From: Ignavibacteriaceae bacterium
Lineage (GTDB): Bacteria > Bacteroidota > Ignavibacteria > Ignavibacteriales > Ignavibacteriaceae
Direction of reading: 5' to 3'
NCBI GenBank assembly: GCA_026193755.1
Contig: JAPHUI010000181.1
Location: 1 to 5,881 of the forward strand
DNA: 5,881 nt
Each line of letters opens with the position of its first letter. Position 1 is the first letter of the stretch. The position numbers were made by a program, and so were the translations under genes. Below the pieces are notes generated by a model. That model was not told the origin of the DNA. It did no database searches and saw nothing but the letters and a program-made list of their open reading frames with translations. Positions 1-5,881 of this stretch are shown piece by piece.

Positions 1-1339
1 TACCAAAGACCTGGAAGTTTTCTCTTTTTAACCCACCAAAGTAATTGAAATATTCAAGTACAGCTTTAGCACGGTCAAGCGACAGATTTCTTAAATATCT
101 TTTACTTCCGTTCGAATCCATATGTCCTTCAATCCTCCACCTCTTATCAGGAAACTTTTGAAGCTGAGCTATTACTTTATCTAAATACTTCTTTCCTTCA
201 ACTTTTATCATTGCTGAATTGGGTGCGAATATATCGTCAGCTGCTAATAAGAATTTGTTCAGATTGGTTTCGCTTACAGGACATCCTTTTTGATCGACCA
301 TTGTACCTTTTGGAGTATCCGAACATTCATCCAAATAGTCTGGAACACCATCATTATCAGAATCGACCGGGCAACCGAACTCATCAACTTTAATTCCAGC
401 GGGTGTATCCGGACACTTATCTATTGCATCCGCAATCCCATCTTTATCAGAATCAAACGGACAGCCATTTTGATCAACTGCTATACCTTTTGGTGTATCC
501 GAGCATTTATCCAAATAGTCTGGAACACCATCATTATCAGAATCGACCGGGCAACCGAACTCATCAACTTTAATTCCGGCAGGTGTATCCGGACACCTGT
601 CCATTGCATCCGCAACTCCATCACCATCTGCATCACTACTAGAAAATGGTGAATATGAAAATCCGATTAACACCGAACTATAGGTATCCTTATTAGAAGC
701 TGCTGCTACGTCATCAAGATAATCGCTTCCAGGTAAGGAAGGATTTACAGATACATTTAAACTCACCTTATCACTAACTAAAAATCTAAGTCCAAATTCA
801 AAATTAAATGCGTAAGTAGTCTTACTATATTTATTTGCTGCATTATATTCTGTAGGTTTACCTTGATCATCCTTAGGATCAAACCACAAATTCGAAACTC
901 CGGCAGATATATATGGAAAGAAAAAATCCCCTATTGAAAGACTATAAGTTGCTGCTAATCCTACAGAAAAAATACTTGTTGTAAATGTTGGCGGAATATC
1001 CCTCTGACCATCCTGAGAAGAGATAATACCTCTGTCATCTTCTCCTTTTATCTGATCTGAACCTAATTTTAGTTTTAAACCAACCAGATGAATAGAGTTT
1101 GTATTAAAATAATATTCTCCGACTCCTCTAAAAGAATAGCCAGTTTTAGATTGTTTATAGTCAGTCTGTGGCAGAGTAACACCCCCATCCAGACCAAAAA
1201 CAAAGGCGTTGTTAAAAGGATTATTAATGCCGGACGAGTTTTGTGGATAACAATTAGAAAAAAAAATCAAAACTATCAATGCTCCAAATAGGGCAGTATA
1301 TCTTCCCCAATTAAAGTATTTGTACAGATTTTCCACCAT
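1..1339 (-). CDS. OmpA-family outer-membrane protein with TSP3 repeats (3' end outside window)
   Basis: I translated this minus-strand frame by hand; it stays open for 446 codons to the window edge, so the C-terminus is missing. Residues 1-33 look like an export signal: a basic N-terminus, a hydrophobic core (about 15-28), then SNCYPQ. Residues 40-232 alternate hydrophobic and polar residues with many aromatics, as expected for an outer-membrane beta-barrel. Residues 236-355 are four 30-residue thrombospondin type 3 repeats of the form DxDxDGxxDxxDxCxDTPxG...GCP, which in this family bind calcium and link barrel to periplasmic domain. From about residue 362 an OmpA C-terminal domain begins, with GHMDSNGS (405-412) and LSLDRA (419-424); D408 and R423 match the positions that bind diaminopimelate in peptidoglycan. 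The likely role is a structural tether between outer membrane and cell wall. ATG at 1339 is preceded by GAGAG six bases upstream, and an in-frame TAA just upstream excludes an earlier start. It is divergent from the peptidase gene. Confidence 0.9.
   Translation of the reverse strand, partial: MVENLYKYFNWGRYTALFGALIVLIFFSNCYPQNSSGINNPFNNAFVFGLDGGVTLPQTDYKQSKTGYSFRGVGEYYFNTNSIHLVGLKLKLGSDQIKGEDDRGIISSQDGQRDIPPTFTTSIFSVGLAATYSLSIGDFFFPYISAGVSNLWFDPKDDQGKPTEYNAANKYSKTTYAFNFEFGLRFLVSDKVSLNVSVNPSLPGSDYLDDVAAASNKDTYSSVLIGFSYSPFSSSDADGDGVADAMDRCPDTPAGIKVDEFGCPVDSDNDGVPDYLDKCSDTPKGIAVDQNGCPFDSDKDGIADAIDKCPDTPAGIKVDEFGCPVDSDNDGVPDYLDECSDTPKGTMVDQKGCPVSETNLNKFLLAADDIFAPNSAMIKVEGKKYLDKVIAQLQKFPDKRWRIEGHMDSNGSKRYLRNLSLDRAKAVLEYFNYFGGLKRENFQVFG
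275..634 (-). repeat. Four TSP3 repeats arranged as two 180-bp tandem units
   Basis: The 360 bases encode four 30-residue TSP3 repeats (residues 236-355 of the OmpA-family protein). Repeats 1 and 3, and repeats 2 and 4, are much more alike than neighbours are, so the real DNA unit is 180 bp (275-454 and 455-634). Bases 329-397 are identical to 509-577, a 69-base run. Differences outside that run are partly silent. Each repeat carries two Cys (DxC and GCP) and an Asp-rich calcium-binding stretch. The pattern suggests duplication of a two-repeat unit, or later gene conversion between the copies. Confidence 0.9.
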
Positions 1340-1442
1340 TATGTACTCTCGTTTTTATAAAATTTTCAAATATCCCTTAATAAAATTAACTTATAAACAA
1401 ATCTTATGCGAATTTTTTTTTCAAAATGAGTCAACGAACTTG

Positions 1443-1470
1443 TTGATTTTGGCCCGAAAATAGATATTAT
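1443..1470 (+). promoter_or_regulatory. Candidate promoter for the M24B peptidase gene
   Basis: TTGATT (1443-1448) and TATTAT (1465-1470) are separated by 16 bases and resemble sigma-70 -35 and -10 boxes (four and five of six consensus bases). Transcription would begin near 1477, leaving a leader of about 110 bases that contains the inverted repeat at 1512-1527. The region is very AT-rich, so chance matches are likely. I found no match to the Bacteroidota TAnnTTTG -7 element. For the divergent OmpA-family gene I could not settle on any promoter; a 9-T run at 1413-1421 (an A-tract on the minus strand) lies upstream of it. Confidence 0.25.
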
Positions 1471-1511
1471 ATTTTATTGGGAATTTTATTTAGGTAAATG
1501 CTACATTTAGA

Positions 1512-1527
1512 TACACAATTTTGTGTA
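1512..1527. promoter_or_regulatory. Perfect inverted repeat, possible operator
   Basis: TACACAATTTTGTGTA is an inverted repeat with perfect 7-base arms around a TT centre. It overlaps a second short inverted repeat, GTAATT-T-AATTAC (1525-1537). It sits 61 bases upstream of the peptidase ATG. The size and symmetry suit a dimeric helix-turn-helix regulator, and the site could serve either divergent gene. It is too short and GC-poor to be a convincing terminator. The regulator is unknown, and AT-rich DNA makes chance symmetry more common, so function is inference. Confidence 0.35.
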
Positions 1528-1587
1528 ATTTAATTACCAAATAAAAACATAAAATCTTCATTAAAAAATTTCTGAACAGGAGTTCCA

Positions 1588-2982
1588 ATGTTTGAAGCAA
1601 ACGTATATATTGAAAGAAGAAGAGTTCTTAAAGATAAATTTGATTCCGGAATAATCATATTTTTAGGTAATAATGATAGTCCTGCCAATTATTTAGCAAA
1701 CACTTATTCTTTCAGACAAGATAGCTCATTCCTTTATTATTATGGAATAGACAGACCCGGGTTTGCAGCAACAATTGATATTGATAATAATTTAGAGACA
1801 TTATTTGGAAATGACTATTTAATTGACGAGATCGTTTGGGTAGGCTCACAACCAACTGTAAATGAATTTGCAGAATTTGTTGGAATTAAAAGGGCCGTGG
1901 AGTTAGACAAACTGAGCGAACAAATTAATAGTGCTATAAAAAAAGGTAGAAAGGTTCACTTCCTTCCTCAATATAGGTCTGAAAATATAATGAAACTTGC
2001 CTCAATAATTGGAGTAGACTCATCGAGAATCAATGATTATGCTTCAGAAAAGTTTATTAAAGCTATAGTTGCGCAAAGATCAATTAAATCGGAGGAAGAG
2101 ATAAAAGAAATTGATGCGGCTGTTGACATTGCTGCTAAAATGCATATTGCTGCTATGAAAATGGTAAAACCAGACACAGATGAAAGAAAAATTGCTGGAA
2201 TGATTGAAGGAATTGCACTTTCACTTGGCTACGGATTGTCATTTCGCCCGATCGTTTCCATAAATGGTCAAACACTGCACAACCCATACTATGATAATAA
2301 AATGAAGATAGGTGATTTACTGGTAAACGATTCAGGAGCTGAAAGTAAACTACATTATGCCAGTGATATAACCAGAACAATTCCTGTAGGTGGTAAATTC
2401 GAACAGAAACAAAAAGAAATTTATGAAATAGTATTAAAATCAGAGCAGAACGCTATTGATTCTGTAAAACCAGGAATTACATTTAAAGATATTCATATGC
2501 AGGCAGCAACAGATATAGCTTCAGGCTTGGTAGAGTTAGGCTTAATGTCTGGAAATCCTGAAGACGCTGTACGCGCAGGTGCCCACACATTGTTTTTCCC
2601 ACACGGATTAGGACATATGCTTGGTCTCGATGTCCACGATATGGAAGGGCTCGGAGAGGATTTAGTTGGGTACGACGAAAGTATAATTAGGAGTGAGGAA
2701 TTTGGTTTAAAATATTTAAGATTAGCTAAGACACTTGAGTCTGGATTTGTCTTTACAATTGAGCCCGGAATTTATTTCATACCTGAACTAATTGATATGT
2801 GGAAACAGGAAAATAAATTCAGCGAATACATTAATTATGATAAAGTTGAAGAATACAGAAACTTTGGCGGAATAAGGATTGAAGATGATGTGTTGGTAAC
2901 GGAAGATGGATTCAGAGTGCTAGGCTCAAAACCAATTCCTAAGTCGGTTGAAGAAATAGAAGCAACCGTTCCAAGTAAATAA
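1588..2982 (+). CDS. pepP: M24B metallopeptidase (Xaa-Pro aminopeptidase / prolidase type)
   Basis: This complete 464-residue cytoplasmic peptidase should release N-terminal residues preceding proline, or split Xaa-Pro dipeptides, using two divalent metal ions. Residues 4-135 form the aminopeptidase P N-terminal domain; residues 170-445 form the pita-bread catalytic domain. The five metal ligands are visible: D248 (NDSGAE), D260 (SDITRT), H343 (HGLGH), E392 (IEPGIYF) and E432 (IRIEDD); H350 in LDVHD is also conserved. The two Glu ligands lie 40 residues apart, rather than about 23 as in E. coli PepP, because of an insertion (about 398-427). That insertion and the PKSVEEIEA tail resemble prolidase (PEPD), so substrate class is uncertain, and pepP is a family-level symbol. 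No signal peptide is seen. ATG is preceded by AGGAG about six bases upstream. The gene appears to be monocistronic, with a 362-base gap behind it. Confidence 0.93.
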   Translation: MFEANVYIERRRVLKDKFDSGIIIFLGNNDSPANYLANTYSFRQDSSFLYYYGIDRPGFAATIDIDNNLETLFGNDYLIDEIVWVGSQPTVNEFAEFVGIKRAVELDKLSEQINSAIKKGRKVHFLPQYRSENIMKLASIIGVDSSRINDYASEKFIKAIVAQRSIKSEEEIKEIDAAVDIAAKMHIAAMKMVKPDTDERKIAGMIEGIALSLGYGLSFRPIVSINGQTLHNPYYDNKMKIGDLLVNDSGAESKLHYASDITRTIPVGGKFEQKQKEIYEIVLKSEQNAIDSVKPGITFKDIHMQAATDIASGLVELGLMSGNPEDAVRAGAHTLFFPHGLGHMLGLDVHDMEGLGEDLVGYDESIIRSEEFGLKYLRLAKTLESGFVFTIEPGIYFIPELIDMWKQENKFSEYINYDKVEEYRNFGGIRIEDDVLVTEDGFRVLGSKPIPKSVEEIEATVPSK

Positions 2983-2990
2983 AAATTTGA

Positions 2991-3012
2991 AAGCCCGGTT
3001 TAGTTGGGCCTT
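2991..3012 (+). terminator. Weak terminator-like hairpin after the peptidase gene
   Basis: Starting 8 bases after the peptidase stop, AAGCCC (2991-2996) can pair with GGGCCTT (3006-3012) if one C is bulged, around a 9-base loop. No T-run follows, so it would be a poor intrinsic terminator; it may act mainly as a 3'-end stabilising hairpin. Confidence 0.3.
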
Positions 3013-3272
3013 GCATTCTAAGTTAACTCACATAGAACTTTTCTAGTCCTAAAATGCGGTTGAAATTGAAAGAGGTAAAACGTACGCCTACCTATTTAAC
3101 CTCATCAGTCATTAAGATGATTAGAATTAGAACTGTCTTGTAATGGTACTTTTTCTTCAGATGTTTCAGATTAATTATTAAAAACCTGTGAAATTGAACC
3201 GAATTCTGAATGGAATATGGTTTGATAAATATTACATCAGATTTTAATTGCTTAATATCGTTTTTAGTTTTC

Positions 3273-3301
3273 TTGACAATCTGGTAGATTATACGCAAGA
3301 T
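3273..3301 (+). promoter_or_regulatory. Possible promoter for the small membrane-protein gene
   Basis: TTGACA (3273-3278) is a perfect -35 consensus. At a 17-base spacing the -10 position reads CAAGAT (3296-3301), a poor match with three of six consensus bases. The start would be near 3308, giving a leader of about 37 bases that keeps the Shine-Dalgarno GGAGG. The placement is sensible but the -10 is weak. Confidence 0.25.
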
Positions 3302-3344
3302 TGCATAGGCAATTAATCATTATAATACCATATTGGAGGTTACA

Positions 3345-3611
3345 ATGGAAATTAGAAAAAGAGCACTGGGACTCTCACTGGGGCTTGTGTGGGGTCTTGC
3401 AGTATTGTTGGGTACATGGTGGCTATTGATTTTCGGCTACAAAGGTGAAATAATGGAAAGATTATCTCAATTCTATATCGGTTACTCATTTACCTACGTC
3501 GGTGCGATAATGGGTTTAATCTGGGGATTCGTTGATGGATTTATTGCTGGGGTACTTATTGCTTGGTTTTATGATTTATTTAGCAAAATGTTATATAAAT
3601 CAAAAACCTAA
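3345..3611 (+). CDS. Small two-helix membrane protein, 'bacteriophage holin'-like family
   Basis: The product is 88 residues with two membrane segments (about 7-30 and 48-77) joined by a short polar loop (31-47, GYKGEIMERLSQFYIG), and a basic C-terminal tail (KMLYKSKT). The second half, with GYSFTYVGAIMGLIWG and FVDGFIAGVLIAWFYD, resembles a widespread family of small bacterial proteins that databases label 'bacteriophage holin'. From memory these occur as single chromosomal genes, so the holin name need not mean lysis; the true role is unknown. No endolysin or phage gene is nearby. I chose ATG at 3345 because GGAGG (3335-3339) lies five bases upstream; a TTG at 3333 in the same frame overlaps that site and is unlikely. 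The gene stands alone, is followed by a strong terminator and converges on iorB. Confidence 0.8.
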   Translation: MEIRKRALGLSLGLVWGLAVLLGTWWLLIFGYKGEIMERLSQFYIGYSFTYVGAIMGLIWGFVDGFIAGVLIAWFYDLFSKMLYKSKT

Positions 3612-3642
3612 ATAAAAATTATTTCTACAGACTCACATTTTT

Positions 3643-3668
3643 AAAGCCCGCCCTACACGGGCTTTTTT
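3643..3668 (+). terminator. Strong intrinsic terminator between convergent genes
   Basis: AAAGCCCG (3643-3650) and CGGGCTTT (3658-3665) form a perfect 8-bp stem around a 7-base loop, followed by T residues through 3668. It lies 31 bases after the stop of the small membrane-protein gene. The TAA stop of iorB on the other strand (3669-3667) overlaps the T-run. On the minus strand the hairpin is followed by only AAAAA, so it should work poorly as a terminator for iorB. Confidence 0.88.
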
Positions 3669-4281
3669 ACTCAGCTTTACTGAGTTGCCTACTATCCACT
3701 GGAGCATGCTTAATTGCAAACTCTCTCCCAGCCTTTAATGCATCTATGTTTATCTGGACAACCTTCTCCCCTTTCCTGTCAAAAATTTTCCTTATCCCAT
3801 TTTCGAGACTTTCGTATGGTATGTCGAGAAATGGAGAGGCAGCACCAAGCATTACAATATTTGATGAACGAGGAGATTTAACATTTCTTGCTATTTCATC
3901 AGCATTAATAGCAATATGGTGAGAAAGCTTTTCTATTTCTGTAAGCAAATCTTTCATATCAGGATAATCAGGAATGTTGACAAAAGGAGTTGTGTTTGTA
4001 ACCAGCCAACCCTCTTTTGATAGCCATGGCAAATAACGTAACGATTCCATTGGCTCAACAGATATGATGAGGTCTGCTTTGCCAAGAGGAATAAGATCGC
4101 TGGCAATTTCTTTTTCCGAAATTCTTAAATGAGAGTGCACGGCACCGCCACGTTGACTCATCCCGTGAACTTCTGCTTGTTTTAAGTGAAGATTATTTTC
4201 AAGTGCCGCCATACCAACAACAGCAGCAATGGAGAGAATCCCCTGTCCTCCAACTCCTGAGAGAATAATATCTGATTTCAT
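3667..4281 (-). CDS. iorB: Indolepyruvate:ferredoxin oxidoreductase, beta subunit
   Basis: This 204-residue protein is the small (gamma-type) subunit of the aryl-pyruvate oxidoreductase, a member of the 2-oxoacid:acceptor oxidoreductase superfamily. With IorA it catalyses CoA-dependent oxidative decarboxylation of indolepyruvate and related aryl pyruvates in the cytoplasm. Visible marks are the N-terminal glycine-rich motif SGVGGQG (8-14), the family signature EVHGMSQRGGAVHSHLR (37-53) and RSSNIVMLGA (138-147). Length is normal for IorB (about 190-210 residues) and no ferredoxin motif is present. The ATG shares its A with the last base of the iorA stop (TAATG), and GGGGAGG (4295-4289 on the minus strand) lies seven bases upstream inside iorA, so the two should be translationally coupled and made in equal amounts. 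The stop codon overlaps the terminator of the convergent gene. Confidence 0.93.
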   Translation of the reverse strand: MKSDIILSGVGGQGILSIAAVVGMAALENNLHLKQAEVHGMSQRGGAVHSHLRISEKEIASDLIPLGKADLIISVEPMESLRYLPWLSKEGWLVTNTTPFVNIPDYPDMKDLLTEIEKLSHHIAINADEIARNVKSPRSSNIVMLGAASPFLDIPYESLENGIRKIFDRKGEKVVQINIDALKAGREFAIKHAPVDSRQLSKAE

Positions 4282-5881
4282 TATGCAACCTCCCCAGTTT
4301 TGATCTTCTTCTCTCGCTTACTCCTTGCAACCGATTCCACAATACACTCCCTTCTTGGGATTATAACCGATACCCCTTCATAAACTAATTCTTCTCGTAA
4401 AACTTTTACCATTTCATTGTGGTATTTCGGAAGCGGGGTAAGAACTCTAACGTGTTCAGGTTTTACACCGAGCCCAATACAAATTTCTTCTAATCGTCCA
4501 GTTGCATGAGATGCCTGTCCACCAGTCATCGCTGTCGTTGCATTATCAGCTATTATAACTGTAACAGGTGTATTTTCATAAACGCAGTCAAGCAAAGCTG
4601 TCATTCCGCTGTGAGTAAACGTTGAATCTCCGATAACTGCAACAGAAGGACGAACACCAGCATCAGCAGCTCCTTTTGCCATCGTTATTGAAGCCCCCAT
4701 ATCTACGCAAGAGTGAATTGCATTCCATGGAGGCAATGCACCAAGAGTATAGCAACCAATATCAGAAAAAACTTTTTGCTTACCAAACTCTTTCATTGTT
4801 TCATTAAGTGCATCGTAAACATCACGGTGCGCACAACCGGCACATAATTCCGGTGGACGGTTCGAGACAATTTTGGGAACTGCAAATCCTTCTTTCACTT
4901 TCTTATTCAAGGCTCGTGCAACATGATCAGGATTTAATTCTCCTGCTCGTGGAATCGTTCCATCAAGTCTTCCTTTTATTTTCGTTCCCTTACTCAGAAA
5001 TCCGCGGAGCTGTTCCTCAATAAAAGGATAACCATCTTCTAGCACTAATATTTGCTCATTTTCATTTACAAGTTTTTCTATTTTAGAATAAGGAAATGGA
5101 TATTGGCCAAGCTTTAAGATTGGATGAGGACAATCACGGTCAGGATAGTTTTCCATCAAATAATTATATGCGATACCGCAAGCAATTATTCCAAGTAATT
5201 TGTCTTTTCCATCATAATAAATATTGTATTTGGATTTTTCTGCTTCTTCTTCCATAGAAGCCTGAATACCAAGCAGCCCGTTATATCTTTTTCTTGCATT
5301 AAAAGGCAGAAGCACAAATTGAATTGGATCTTCGGGATAGGTTAGCGGATTTTGGTTTTTAGGTTTTTTTGTTTGAACTCCCGAACGTGAATGAGAAAGG
5401 CGGGTTGTAAATCTTATAAGCACAGGAACTTTAAATTTTTCGGAAAGTTCAAATCCTTCATAAGCCATATCGTAAGCTTCCTGCTGGTTTGATGGCTCTA
5501 GAAAAGGTATCATTGCAAACTTGCCATAGAATCGGGAGTCTTGTTCATTTTGTGATGAGTGCATTGACGGATCATCCGCAACAGCAACAATTAACCCACC
5601 ATTCACTCCGGTTATTGCAGAATTGATAAATGCATCAGCGGCGACATTTAAGCCAACATGTTTCATACAAGCCATTGCACGTTTTCCTGCATAGCTCATT
5701 CCGAGGGCAGCTTCAACCGCGGTTTTTTCGTTTGCTGACCAGTTCCTGTGTATATTTTTTTCTTTGGCCGCTTTATTTTTTTGAACGTACTCGGTTATTT
5801 CTGTGGACGGTGTGCCGGGATATGCATAAACTCCTGACATTCCTCCATCAATTGCACCTTGAGCAATTGCTTCGGCTCCCA
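4281..5881 (-). CDS. iorA: Indolepyruvate:ferredoxin oxidoreductase, alpha subunit (5' end outside window)
   Basis: This thiamine-diphosphate subunit of the aryl-pyruvate oxidoreductase forms aryl-acetyl-CoA, CO2 and reduced acceptor, acting in fermentation of, or synthesis from, aromatic amino acids. The frame runs open to the window edge, beginning GAEAIAQGAIDGG, which fits the usual IorA N-terminus, so the Met at 5840 is internal and only about 10-15 residues are missing. Counting from that Met: YPGTPSTEI (7-15) and NEKTAVEAALG (37-47) mark the N-terminal pyrimidine-binding domain; CAGCAHRD (333-340), SDIGCYTLG (359-367), the TPP/Mg motif GDST (404-407) and ADNATTAMTGGQ (431-442) mark the diphosphate-binding domain. 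The protein stops 26 residues after VSVIIPRR (489-496) without the two CxxCxxCxxxCP ferredoxin clusters of archaeal IorA. I recall Bacteroidota homologues with this short form. It overlaps iorB by one base; its promoter lies outside the window. Confidence 0.94.
   Translation of the reverse strand, partial: GAEAIAQGAIDGGMSGVYAYPGTPSTEITEYVQKNKAAKEKNIHRNWSANEKTAVEAALGMSYAGKRAMACMKHVGLNVAADAFINSAITGVNGGLIVAVADDPSMHSSQNEQDSRFYGKFAMIPFLEPSNQQEAYDMAYEGFELSEKFKVPVLIRFTTRLSHSRSGVQTKKPKNQNPLTYPEDPIQFVLLPFNARKRYNGLLGIQASMEEEAEKSKYNIYYDGKDKLLGIIACGIAYNYLMENYPDRDCPHPILKLGQYPFPYSKIEKLVNENEQILVLEDGYPFIEEQLRGFLSKGTKIKGRLDGTIPRAGELNPDHVARALNKKVKEGFAVPKIVSNRPPELCAGCAHRDVYDALNETMKEFGKQKVFSDIGCYTLGALPPWNAIHSCVDMGASITMAKGAADAGVRPSVAVIGDSTFTHSGMTALLDCVYENTPVTVIIADNATTAMTGGQASHATGRLEEICIGLGVKPEHVRVLTPLPKYHNEMVKVLREELVYEGVSVIIPRRECIVESVARSKREKKIKTGEVA

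Larger units (their letters stand above)
2983..3344. other. Intergenic gap without a convincing gene
   Basis: This stretch lies between the peptidase stop and the start of the small membrane-protein gene. It holds a weak terminator-like hairpin near its left end, a possible promoter near its right end and the ribosome binding site GGAGG (3335-3339) of the next gene. The only sizeable open frame (3092-3298, minus) would need a TTG start with no Shine-Dalgarno sequence, and its product is unrecognised and Lys/Ile-rich, as expected from translated AT-rich spacer. I see no tRNA, repeat, riboswitch or recognisable gene remnant. Confidence 0.7.

Noticed and set aside
275..634. Regularly spaced repeats that might suggest a CRISPR array
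   Set aside because: Period, in-frame coding, and the DxDxDG/GCP protein pattern show protein-level TSP3 repeats; there are no unique spacers of about 30-40 bases between identical short repeats.
290..652. Plus-strand open frame of 120 codons with internal repeats
   Set aside because: It is the antisense of the TSP3 repeats of the minus-strand OmpA-family gene; its repeat structure is inherited from that gene, and it has no recognisable domain.
1250..1339. Lipoprotein signal (FFSNC) in the OmpA-family protein
   Set aside because: Asn directly before Cys and Phe at -3 do not fit the lipobox; a type I signal with cleavage near YPQ is more likely, though not proven.
3092..3298. Minus-strand open frame of 68 codons in the gap
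   Set aside because: It starts with TTG, has no Shine-Dalgarno sequence, and encodes an unrecognised Lys/Ile-rich peptide expected by chance in AT-rich DNA.
3321..3326. Perfect TATAAT upstream of the small membrane-protein gene
   Set aside because: Transcription would start at about 3333, inside the ribosome binding site, leaving too little leader; no -35 box stands at a proper distance (TTGCAT at 3301 gives only 14 bases).
3333..3344. TTG at 3333 as start of the small membrane protein
   Set aside because: It overlaps the GGAGG that serves the ATG at 3345, and it has no ribosome binding site of its own.
3345..3611. Phage lysis cassette suggested by the holin-like protein
   Set aside because: No endolysin, spanin or other phage gene is nearby; neighbours are metabolic chromosomal genes, and the similar proteins I recall are widespread in non-phage settings.
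4808..5023. Plus-strand open frame of 71 codons
   Set aside because: It is antisense to conserved iorA coding sequence (including the CAGC motif region) and has no supporting start signal or recognisable product.
5838..5840. ATG at 5840 as the start of iorA
   Set aside because: The frame is open upstream to the window edge and encodes conserved IorA residues (GAEAIAQGAI), so this Met is internal.

Overview
The window is AT-rich bacterial DNA holding five genes, two of them cut by the window edges. Nothing in it indicates a phage, plasmid, insertion sequence, CRISPR array or structural RNA gene. The M24B peptidase and the indolepyruvate oxidoreductase pair have the sequence style of the Bacteroidota/Chlorobi/Ignavibacteria group, and the outer-membrane protein with thrombospondin type 3 repeats and an OmpA C-terminal domain is typical of the same group. 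A Gram-negative, probably anaerobic or facultative member of that group is my best guess. It is inferred from protein style only, not from a marker gene.

Layout. (1) Bases 1-1339, minus strand: the first 446 residues of an OmpA-family outer-membrane protein (export signal, beta-barrel-like domain, four 30-residue calcium-binding TSP3 repeats, start of the peptidoglycan-binding domain); its 3' end lies left of the window. (2) Bases 1340-1587: divergent intergenic region with a perfect 7-bp-arm inverted repeat and one weak promoter candidate. (3) Bases 1588-2982, plus strand: a complete M24B metallopeptidase (Xaa-Pro aminopeptidase/prolidase type) with all five metal ligands. (4) Bases 2983-3344: a 362-base gap with a weak terminator-like hairpin and no convincing gene. 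(5) Bases 3345-3611, plus strand: an 88-residue protein with two membrane segments resembling the small proteins databases call 'bacteriophage holin', followed by a strong intrinsic terminator (3643-3668). (6) Bases 3667-5881, minus strand: iorB and then iorA (5' end cut off), overlapping by one base, encoding the two subunits of indolepyruvate:ferredoxin oxidoreductase.

How the genes relate. Only iorA and iorB are clearly one operon and one enzyme: the thiamine-diphosphate-dependent oxidative decarboxylation of aryl pyruvates made from aromatic amino acids, giving aryl-acetyl-CoA and reduced carrier. The peptidase could supply amino acids from proline-containing peptides, but no shared regulation with iorAB is visible. 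The most notable points are the absence of the usual C-terminal 2x[4Fe-4S] domain from IorA, a 180-bp second-order duplication in the TSP3 region, and the palindrome in front of the peptidase gene. I see no evidence for a new multi-gene system; this looks like ordinary chromosomal sequence.
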